NCBI RefSeq assembly: GCF_011038655.2
Contig: NZ_CP064954.1
Location: 1,116,001-1,180,000, forward strand
Origin: Corynebacterium lizhenjunii
GTDB lineage: Bacteria > Actinomycetota > Actinomycetes > Mycobacteriales > Mycobacteriaceae
DNA: 64,000 nucleotides
Direction: 5' to 3'
The stretch's first letter is position 1. Each line of letters opens with the position of its first letter. Both the position numbers and the translations under genes were made by a program. Below the pieces are notes generated by a model, which did not search any database, was not told where the DNA came from, and saw nothing but the letters and a program-made list of their open reading frames with translations. Shown piece after piece: positions 54,238 through 64,000 of this stretch.

Positions 54238-55169
54238 ATGATTTCACATCTGAGCAATTATGAGCGGGCGACGGTGCTGGCCGACGCCTTGCCGTGGTTA
54301 CAGCATTTTCGGGATGCCATCGTGGTAGTCAAGTATGGCGGTAATGCCATGGTGGATGAGCAACTGCGAGAGGCGTTTGCTCAGGACATGGTGTTCTTGC
54401 GCACCGTGGGGGTTAAGCCCGTGGTGGTCCATGGTGGCGGGCCGCAGATTTCTGCCATGTTGGAGCGCGTGGGGCTAGAAGGCGAGTTTCGCGGCGGCTT
54501 CCGGGTGACCACGCCAGAAGTTATGGACATTGTGCGCATGGTGCTCTTTGGCAAGGTGGGCCGCGAGTTGGTGGGGCTCATCAACTCCCACGGCCCCTAC
54601 GCGGTAGGCACCTCGGGTGAAGACGCGGCCCTATTTACCGCTACCAAGCGGTTGGTGGACGTCGACGGACAGGCAACCGACATTGGGCAGGTAGGTGACA
54701 TTGTCGATGTCAACCCAGCAGCCTTGATGGACATTATTGATGCGGGGCGCATTCCGGTAGTTTCCACCATTGCGCCAGGGCTAGACGGTGAGGTCTACAA
54801 CATCAATGCTGATACCGCAGCGGGTGCCTTGGCCGCAGCACTTGGGGCTGAGCGCCTGGTGATTTTAACCAATGTGGAAGGTCTGTACACGGACTGGCCC
54901 AACCGGGACTCGCTGGTATCTAAAATTGAGGCCGCCGATTTGAGCGCGGTCTTGCCGGGGCTGGATTCCGGGATGATCCCCAAGATGGAGTCTTGTCTGC
55001 GCGCTGTGGAACAGGGGGTTAATGCCGCCCACGTGATCGACGGGAGGATCGCACACGCGGTGCTGCTGGAGTTGCTGACCCCGGGCGGTATCGGCACGAT
55101 GGTGCTTCCTGATGGCTACCAGCGAACCAACTACCCAGACGGAACAGTCTTTAGGAAGGATGACCACAA

Positions 55170-55173
<4 letters not shown>
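54238..55173 (+). CDS. argB: Acetylglutamate kinase
   Basis: 311-residue amino-acid kinase that phosphorylates N-acetylglutamate, usually the arginine-feedback step. [10 protein letters not shown] has the catalytic Lys, and [39 protein letters not shown] follow. The N-terminal helix ([18 protein letters not shown]) is the extension typical of arginine-sensitive hexameric kinases, so feedback inhibition is likely. It overlaps argD by 4 bp. Confidence 0.96.
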
Positions 55174-57277
<2,104 letters not shown>

Positions 57278-57295
57278 CAAGGAGAACCCCTAGTC

Positions 57296-57778
57296 ATGGC
57301 AATCACCCCTCCCAACCGTAACGCCCGCCAGGCGAAAATCTTGGAGATCTTGGACCGCACCCGGGTTACCAGCCAAGTGCAGCTCTCGGAGCTGCTCCTG
57401 GATGAGGGCATTGACATCACCCAAGCTACGCTATCGCGCGATCTGGATGAGCTCGGTGCGAAGAAGGTCAAACGGGATGGTGGGCGTTCCTTCTACGTGG
57501 TGGGCGCGGAGACTGAGCAGTTTGAGGATCAAATCAGCGGTCCGCGTGACAAGCTGCGCCGCATGATTGACGAGCTGGTGGTAGCCACCGATTATTCTGG
57601 CAACCTGGGCATGCTGCGCACTCCCGCCGGCGCGGCCCAGTATCTGGCCTCCTTCATCGACCGGGCCGGTTTGCCGGATGTGGTGGGATGTATTGCTGGC
57701 GATGACACGATTTTTGTTCTGGCGCGTGAGCCGCTAAGCGGTCAAGAGGTTGTGCGCAGCCTGGTCAACCGCGATTAG
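57296..57778 (+). CDS. argR: Arginine repressor
   Basis: 160-residue ArgR. The N-terminal winged helix ([20 protein letters not shown], then [18 protein letters not shown]) binds ARG boxes. The C-terminal hexamerisation and arginine-binding part has [19 protein letters not shown] and the acidic [14 protein letters not shown] loop. Its place inside the operon is normal for Corynebacterium, and its target is probably the palindrome at 51839. Confidence 0.95.
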   Translation: MAITPPNRNARQAKILEILDRTRVTSQVQLSELLLDEGIDITQATLSRDLDELGAKKVKRDGGRSFYVVGAETEQFEDQISGPRDKLRRMIDELVVATDYSGNLGMLRTPAGAAQYLASFIDRAGLPDVVGCIAGDDTIFVLAREPLSGQEVVRSLVNRD

Positions 57779-57848
57779 GTTCCCGCACCCTTTTCGTATA
57801 TTATTGGATGCACTGTATTCTTTTCACAATCTCTAGAGGAGATGACTT

Positions 57849-59069
57849 ATGACTGCACGCGTAGTGCTTGCTTACTCTGGCGGCCTGGATACGTCCGTGG
57901 CCATTCCATACCTGGCTAAGATGACCGGCGGCGACGTAGTCGCTGTGTCCCTGGACCTGGGCCAGGGCGGCGAGGACATGGAGTCCGTGCGTCAGCGCGC
58001 CTTGGACTGCGGTGCCGTGGAGTCCATCGTTATTGATGCCAAGGATGAATTTGCCGAAGGCTACTGCCTGCCCACCATCCAGGCCAATGGCATGTACATG
58101 AAGCAGTACCCGCTGGTTTCTGCAATCTCGCGCCCGCTGATTGTCAAGCACCTGGTCAAGGCTGCCCAGGAGTTTGGCGGCACTCACGTCTCCCACGGTT
58201 GTACCGGTAAGGGTAATGACCAGGTCCGTTTCGAGGTCTCTTTCCGCGCCCTGGATCCCTCGCTAGAAATCATTGCTCCGGCGCGCGACTACGCTTGGAC
58301 CCGCGATAAGGCCATCGAGTTTGCAGAAGAGATTAATCTGCCCATCGAGCAGTCCGCTTCTTCGCCATTTTCCGTGGACCAAAACGTGTGGGGCCGCGCG
58401 GTAGAGACGGGCTTCCTAGAGGATCTGTGGAACCCGCCTACTAAGGATCTCTACGCCTACACTGAAGATCCGGGCCTGGGCAATGCCCCGGATGAGGTCA
58501 CCATCTCTTTCGACAAGGGCGTCCCGGTCGCTATTGATGGCAAGAAGCTCAGCGTTCTTCAGATCATCGAGGAGCTCAACCGGCGTGCTGGGGCACAGGG
58601 CATCGGCAGGCTAGACATGGTGGAAGACCGCCTGGTGGGCATCAAGTCCCGCGAGGTTTACGAAGCCCCGGGTGCCATCGTACTGATCAAGGCTCATGAG
58701 GCCCTGGAGGATGTCACCATGGAGCGCGAGTTGGCCCGCTACAAGCGCCTGACGGATGCTCGTTGGGGTGAGGAAGTCTATGATGGCCTGTGGTTTAGCC
58801 CGCTGAAGAAGTCCCTGGATGCCTTCATTGCTTCTACCCAGGAGACGGTTACAGGTGAGATTCGCATGGTCCTTCATGCCGGCACCGCTACTGTCAACGG
58901 CCGGCGTTCTGAGCAGTCCCTGTACTCCTTTGACCTGGCCACCTACGATACTGGGGATACCTTCGACCAGACCGCCGCTAAGGGCTTTGTGCAGCTGCAC
59001 GGGCTGTCCACGCAGATTTCCAATCAGCGCGACCGCGAGGGTGGTTTCCCCACCGGGGCGGCACAGTAG
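57849..59069 (+). CDS. argG: Argininosuccinate synthase
   Basis: 406-residue ATP-dependent ligase joining citrulline and aspartate. [15 protein letters not shown] carries the PP-loop. Other blocks are [14 protein letters not shown] and [29 protein letters not shown] precedes the ATG. TATATT at 57797-57802 could be a -10 box for internal transcription of argGH. The last gene, argH, starts 3 bp downstream. GGCATCGGCAGGCT (58600-58613) is a one-mismatch motif copy, encoding GIGRL. Confidence 0.96.
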   Translation: MTARVVLAYSGGLDTSVAIPYLAKMTGGDVVAVSLDLGQGGEDMESVRQRALDCGAVESIVIDAKDEFAEGYCLPTIQANGMYMKQYPLVSAISRPLIVKHLVKAAQEFGGTHVSHGCTGKGNDQVRFEVSFRALDPSLEIIAPARDYAWTRDKAIEFAEEINLPIEQSASSPFSVDQNVWGRAVETGFLEDLWNPPTKDLYAYTEDPGLGNAPDEVTISFDKGVPVAIDGKKLSVLQIIEELNRRAGAQGIGRLDMVEDRLVGIKSREVYEAPGAIVLIKAHEALEDVTMERELARYKRLTDARWGEEVYDGLWFSPLKKSLDAFIASTQETVTGEIRMVLHAGTATVNGRRSEQSLYSFDLATYDTGDTFDQTAAKGFVQLHGLSTQISNQRDREGGFPTGAAQ

Positions 59070-60509
<1,440 letters not shown>

Positions 60510-60542
60510 GATTTTCAGCTTGATGCCTTCGGATGGCCTAAT

Positions 60543-60566
60543 AACCCCGAAATAGGGGTTTTTATT
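60543..60566 (+). terminator. Terminator of the arginine operon
   Basis: AACCCC (60543-60548) and GGGGTT (60555-60560) form a short stem followed by TTTTTA. Confidence 0.85.
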
Positions 60567-60686
60567 CAGGTCATCCGTTGGTGCTTGATGGCTCCTAGCT
60601 GCGATTCCCCTGGCTGGGCCATGGTGTGCTTTACTCGTAATTGTGGCTGGACGCACAGAATCTGGATGGTGGGATGTAGCATACGG

Positions 60687-60752
60687 GGCAGCGGTTCAGT
60701 GTGGTCTGGAACAAGTTTCCAGGCGCTACCGGTGAAGCCGGGAACCGCTGCC
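60687..60752 (+). ncRNA. Candidate structured 5' leader RNA
   Basis: GGCAGCGGTTC (60687-60697) is perfectly complementary over 11 bp to GAACCGCTGCC (60742-60752). Two hairpins fold inside: CTGGAA/TTCCAG with a 5-nt loop, and CCGG/CCGG around TGAAG. The result is a three-way junction, 30 nt before the permease ATG. It matches no riboswitch that I recognise. Nothing else is seen in the rest of this 273-nt spacer except the terminator. Confidence 0.5.
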
Positions 60753-60782
60753 TTCGCTTAGATTGCACAGGGAGCAACCACC

Positions 60783-62291
60783 ATGACTCACACGACGTCG
60801 GGACCTCACGAGTCCGAACGCGCCATGTTCGACGCCGAAGACAATGGTCTCCAGCAGGGGATGGGCAAACGTCAGTTGCAGATGATTGCCATCGGCTCAG
60901 CCATTGGTACCGGCCTTCTTTTAGGCTCCGGTTCACGCTTGCAGCAAGCCGGTCCCTCCTTAGCTATTCTCTATCTCATCTGCGGTTTCTTTGGCTATAT
61001 CATCCTCCGGGCCCTCGGAGAATTAATCGTCTACCGCCCTAGCTCTGGCTCCTTTGTCTCCTACGCCCGTGAGTTCTATGGGGAAAAGGCTGCCTTCGTT
61101 ACTGGCTGGCTCTACTGGGGCAACTGGGCAATGACGTTGGTCGCGGACGCGACCGCCGTTGCCATCTACATCAAATGGTTTGGCCAGTACACCACCTGGT
61201 TAGACCACACGCCCCAATGGCTCTTAGCCCTGGTGGTGGTCGGAGCGATCTTTTTCTTCAACATGCTCTCCGTAGCGATCTTTGGCCAGCTCGAGTACTG
61301 GTTCTCTATGATCAAGGTGGTGGCACTAGTCATCTTCATGCTCATCGCTATCGGCGTGTTGATTCTGGGCCACCCGTCCGGGGATCCCACCGGCTTTAGC
61401 CTCATTTCCAGTTCTGGCGGTTGGCTGCCTAATGGTGCACTACCTGCACTGATTGTCATTCAGGGTGTGGTGTTTGCCTACGCTGGCATAGAGTTGGTGG
61501 GCACCACCTCGGGCGAGACTAAGGACGTGCGCAAGCACATTCCCAGCGCAATCAACAGTGTGCTGTTTCGTATTGTGGTCTTCTACTTCGGCTCCATCTT
61601 GCTGCTGACCCTGGTGCTGCCGTACACCCTGTATAAGTCAGAAACCTCGCCCTTCGTGGTTTTCTTCGAATCCCTGGGCATCCCCTACGCGGCGGCAATC
61701 TTCCAGCTGGTGGTCATCACCGCCGCAATTTCCTCCCTGAACGCTGGCCTTTATTCAACCGGGCGCATCATGTACAACATGTCTCAGGCGGGATCTGGGC
61801 CAAAGTTTGGGGCGCGGATGTCGGCCTCCGGCGTGCCCTACGGGGGCATCGTCATGGCAGTCATCGTGGCCCTGGCCGGGGTCTTTTTGAACTATTATGT
61901 GCCGGAGATGGCGTTTGAAATTGTGCTCAACCTTGCAGCCTTGGGCACCTTGGCCTCCTGGGTAGCTATTGTGATGGCGCATCAAAAATTCGTGCGGCTT
62001 GCCAAACGCGGCCACTTCACCCGGCCGGACTACCGCTCGCCATTTGGTGTGGTGGGGGACTGGGCCACCGTTGTCTTCGTGGGCGTGGTCCTGGCTCTCA
62101 CAGCAATCGATTATCCAATCGGTTCCTACTCCCTGTTGGCAACCATCGCGCTAATCCCCGTCTTTGCGTGCATGTGGTTCGCGTGGCGGGATCGCATCAA
62201 CGCCATCGCTGAAGAGCGCAAAAGGACCCACCTGCCCAGTTTCCGCTTTGGCGCGGATCCGCACGAGGAACTGCGGTTGAAGGACGGCTAG
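60783..62291 (+). CDS. APC-family amino-acid permease
   Basis: A 502-residue transporter with about 12 membrane helices. The start MTHTTSGPHESERAMFDAED is a cytosolic tail. IAIGSAIGTGLLLGSGSRLQQAGPS is the amino-acid-binding helix 1 of the AAT (CycA/AnsP/GabP) group, and YAGIELVGTTSGETKD is the helix-6 substrate motif. Substrate cannot be fixed. Adjacent ornithine cyclodeaminase and the arginine genes suggest ornithine, arginine or proline. Confidence 0.85.
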   Translation: MTHTTSGPHESERAMFDAEDNGLQQGMGKRQLQMIAIGSAIGTGLLLGSGSRLQQAGPSLAILYLICGFFGYIILRALGELIVYRPSSGSFVSYAREFYGEKAAFVTGWLYWGNWAMTLVADATAVAIYIKWFGQYTTWLDHTPQWLLALVVVGAIFFFNMLSVAIFGQLEYWFSMIKVVALVIFMLIAIGVLILGHPSGDPTGFSLISSSGGWLPNGALPALIVIQGVVFAYAGIELVGTTSGETKDVRKHIPSAINSVLFRIVVFYFGSILLLTLVLPYTLYKSETSPFVVFFESLGIPYAAAIFQLVVITAAISSLNAGLYSTGRIMYNMSQAGSGPKFGARMSASGVPYGGIVMAVIVALAGVFLNYYVPEMAFEIVLNLAALGTLASWVAIVMAHQKFVRLAKRGHFTRPDYRSPFGVVGDWATVVFVGVVLALTAIDYPIGSYSLLATIALIPVFACMWFAWRDRINAIAEERKRTHLPSFRFGADPHEELRLKDG

Positions 62292-62417
62292 CGTAGCAAG
62301 CCGCGCCTAAATGGCCACGGTGGACCGGCAGCGCTTGATAAGCCCAACGTGAAAAGGCCCCGGCGCACCGGCTGCCGGTTCGCGTACAGTCAAGGGCAGA
62401 TTGTGCACTGCCCGCCC

Positions 62418-62431
62418 GAGTCGATACTCGA
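62418..62431. promoter_or_regulatory. Inverted repeat upstream of ocd
   Basis: CGAGT-CGAT-ACTCG at 62418-62431, about 30 bp before the ocd ribosome-binding site (GGAAAGGAAAA). Possible operator or small hairpin. Confidence 0.35.
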
Positions 62432-62461
62432 CGAGTCAATAATGGAAAGGAAAACTTCTGT

Positions 62462-63493
62462 ATGAAGGTTAAGTTCGTGGATGTGGCCAATATGGCCCGC
62501 TGGATTCAGCGCGAGGGTGTAGAAAACATCATGGTAGGAATGGTCGACTACCTGGAGCGCGACTACAAGCGCTGGGAGAAATTCGACAAAATCCCCCGTG
62601 TGGCCTCCCATACCCCCTTCGGCGTGATTGAACTCATGCCCACTTCGGACGGGGAGGAGTACTCCTTCAAGTACGTTAATGGCCACCCCTCCAATCCGGC
62701 CCGTGGGTTCCAGACGGTTACCGCGTTTGGAGTTTTGGCGGACGTCGATAACGGCTACCCCACATTCCAAGCGGAGATGACCCTGCTCACGGCGCTGCGC
62801 ACTGCGGCCACTTCTGCGATGGTAGCCAAGCACTTGGCACGCCAGGACTCCACCCGCATGGCCATGATTGGTGCTGGTTCCCAGGCTGAGTTCCAGGCGC
62901 TGGCCTTCCGTGGGGTATTGGGCATTGACCACATCACCATCTACGACATCGACCCGCAGGCGATTGAGAAGTTCAAGCGCAACCTTGAGCCGCTGGGTTT
63001 CAGCATCACCGCGTGCTCCAGTACCGACGAGGCCGTGATCGGCGCGGACATCATCACTACCTGCACGGCGGACAAGGCGCAGAACCAAATTCTGGCCACC
63101 CGCCACGTGGCGCCGGGGGTGCACCTCAACGCAGTCGGCGGGGACTGCCCCGGCAAGACGGAGCTGGAGGAGGGCATCTTGGACATCTCCAAGGTCTTCG
63201 TGGAGTTCCCGGAACAGACCCGCATTGAGGGCGAAATCCAGCAAAAGCCAGCTGACTTCCCGGTTGTGGAGTTCTGGAAAGTCCTCACCGGCGCAGAATC
63301 CGGCCGCGATAACCCGGAGCAGATCACCTTGTTTGACGATGTCGGATTTGCCATCAACGATTTCTCCGCCCTGCGCTACCTGCGTGACTCTGTCAAGGGC
63401 ACGGAATTAGAAGTCGATATTGACCTCATCGCTGACCCGGAGGACCCTAAGGACTTGTTCTCCCTGGTTGCGAACGTGCCTTCCCTCATCTAG
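62462..63493 (+). CDS. ocd: Ornithine cyclodeaminase
   Basis: A 343-residue OCD/mu-crystallin-family enzyme; with NAD it converts ornithine to proline and ammonia. The NAD fold is AMIGAGSQAEFQALAF, and the substrate site includes FKYVNGHPSNPARGFQTVTAFGVLAD and NAVGGDCPGKTEL. The length and DIDPQAIEKFKRNL segment fit true OCD rather than alanine dehydrogenase. Its place after the arginine operon and next to a permease suggests drawing ornithine toward proline. The 3' end and stop are tandemly duplicated (16-bp units). Confidence 0.9.
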   Translation: MKVKFVDVANMARWIQREGVENIMVGMVDYLERDYKRWEKFDKIPRVASHTPFGVIELMPTSDGEEYSFKYVNGHPSNPARGFQTVTAFGVLADVDNGYPTFQAEMTLLTALRTAATSAMVAKHLARQDSTRMAMIGAGSQAEFQALAFRGVLGIDHITIYDIDPQAIEKFKRNLEPLGFSITACSSTDEAVIGADIITTCTADKAQNQILATRHVAPGVHLNAVGGDCPGKTELEEGILDISKVFVEFPEQTRIEGEIQQKPADFPVVEFWKVLTGAESGRDNPEQITLFDDVGFAINDFSALRYLRDSVKGTELEVDIDLIADPEDPKDLFSLVANVPSLI

Positions 63494-63517
63494 CCCCTCA
63501 GTCATCTAGCGCCTCAG
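63486..63517. repeat. 16-bp tandem duplication spanning the ocd stop
   Basis: TCATCTAGCCCCTCAG (63486-63501) is followed by TCATCTAGCGCCTCAG (63502-63517). The first contains the ocd stop TAG. Confidence 0.8.
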
Positions 63518-63679
63518 CCCAGCCACCTGCTACACGTGCGGCGGGTGGCTTTTGCATTGGCTTGCCGATGCCCTCCCACGACCCGCGCCTCCTCTTCCCT
63601 CGGCCCGCCGCCCCTCCATCCGCGACGGTCCCGGAGCCCACCGAGCAATGCACCAGGCAAGGCTGTAGTATGCACAAGT

Positions 63680-63865
63680 ATGAGTCTTGACCCTCAATTG
63701 CTAGAGATCCTGGTCTGCCCCCAAGATAAAGGGCCATTGACCTATCTCCCTGAAAAGTCGGTACTGGTCAACGAGCGTTTGCACGTTGCGTATCCAATTG
63801 AGGACGACATTCCGGTCATGCTGGTGGATGAATCCTTCGCCTGGCCACCGGAACCCACTGCCTAG
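63680..63865 (+). CDS. Trm112-like small protein
   Basis: A 61-residue protein of the Trm112/YcaR family: MSLDPQLLEILVCPQDKGPLTYL, then YPIEDDIPVMLVDES. In eukaryotes Trm112 activates methyltransferases; bacterial members are uncharacterised. Only one of the usual Cys remains (VCPQDKG), so zinc binding is doubtful. Start at the ATG at 63680. Confidence 0.85.
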   Translation: MSLDPQLLEILVCPQDKGPLTYLPEKSVLVNERLHVAYPIEDDIPVMLVDESFAWPPEPTA

Positions 63866-63896
63866 CCTGAGATTTAGGCATAACCGCAGATACAGG

Positions 63897-63910
63897 GGCA
63901 TCGGCAAGCT
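63897..63910 (+). repeat. Dispersed motif copy (exact)
   Basis: GGCATCGGCAAGCT in the spacer between the Trm112-like gene and tyrS. A near-copy, GGCTTGCCGATGCC, lies at 63559-63572. Confidence 0.85.
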
Positions 63911-63963
63911 GAGGCACAGCTGCGACCCTGATGCCCGCCGCACCACACATTCAAGAAAGAACT

Positions 63964-64000
63964 ATGTCTAACCGACCTGCCAACATTATCGATGAGCTCG
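63964..64000 (+). CDS. tyrS: Tyrosyl-tRNA synthetase, first codons only
   Basis: ATG at 63964 after AAGAAAG opens MSNRPANIIDEL and runs off the right edge. NIIDEL is the usual N-terminus of actinobacterial TyrS, and tyrS follows the arginine cluster in Corynebacterium. Only 12 residues are seen. Confidence 0.6.
   Translation, partial: MSNRPANIIDEL

Noticed and set aside
60687..60752. Cobalamin riboswitch, suggested by GGTGAA and CCGG near the 3' half
   Set aside because: The conserved B12-box and the required upstream arms are missing, and the fold is too small. Kept only as an unassigned structure.

Overview
This window looks like a chromosomal segment of a Corynebacterium (Actinobacteria). 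It is high-GC. Gene content and order match what is known of that genus: ltbR/leuCD, ptsG-coaE-uvrB, uvrA-infC-rpmI-rplT, pheST, argCJBDFRGH and then tyrS. The IS1249-type insertion sequence and the leaderless-looking argC promoter also fit. I cannot name the species.

Layout. 1-3.5 kb: accessory start with a partial AlbA/Schlafen-type gene, a decayed fructosamine-kinase gene, two exported proteins and a His-rich protein. 2.8-5.7 kb: ltbR divergent from leuCD. 5.8-19 kb: housekeeping block (mutT1, gpsA, ddl, an HNH endonuclease, a DUF3515 protein, thiL, ung, a FakA-like kinase, recG, a biotinyl-domain protein, rsmD, coaD, a TSUP exporter). 19-22.6 kb: polar amino-acid ABC importer and a DUF368 (PopT-type) membrane protein. 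22.7-27.3 kb: accessory island with an orphan EndoU-like toxin and MafI-like immunity protein, a small two-gene operon, and an IS1249-type element split by an intact IS3-family element. The island ends at the 3' end of a tRNA with anticodon CAA. 27.5-38.6 kb: polA, rpsA, ptsG, coaE, uvrB and two universal-stress proteins. 38.6-51.8 kb: HelD-like helicase, DoxX-like protein, metallo-hydrolase, uvrA, translation genes, a TrmH-type methyltransferase and pheST. 51.8-60.5 kb: the complete arginine operon with its repressor. 60.5-64 kb: a possible structured leader RNA, an APC permease, ornithine cyclodeaminase, a Trm112-like protein and the first codons of tyrS.

Functional links. ArgCJBDFGH make arginine from glutamate and ArgR very likely controls them through a palindrome overlapping the argC promoter. 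The adjacent permease and ornithine cyclodeaminase could divert ornithine to proline. UvrA and UvrB give the excision-repair core. Ung, RecG, PolA and MutT1 add further repair and nucleotide sanitation.

Most unusual signals. (1) A dispersed 14-17 bp motif, core GGCATCGGCAAGCT, occurs eleven times exactly and about ten more times with one or two changes, in both orientations. It lies in linkers, tails and gene ends, and one copy is the last unit of a 16-bp tandem array. (2) Several genes have their last codons plus stop codon tandemly duplicated into the following spacer. (3) The IS1249-type element landed in a solo end of its own kind, and another solo end lies upstream of ptsG. (4) An 11-bp perfect long-range stem encloses two hairpins upstream of the permease.
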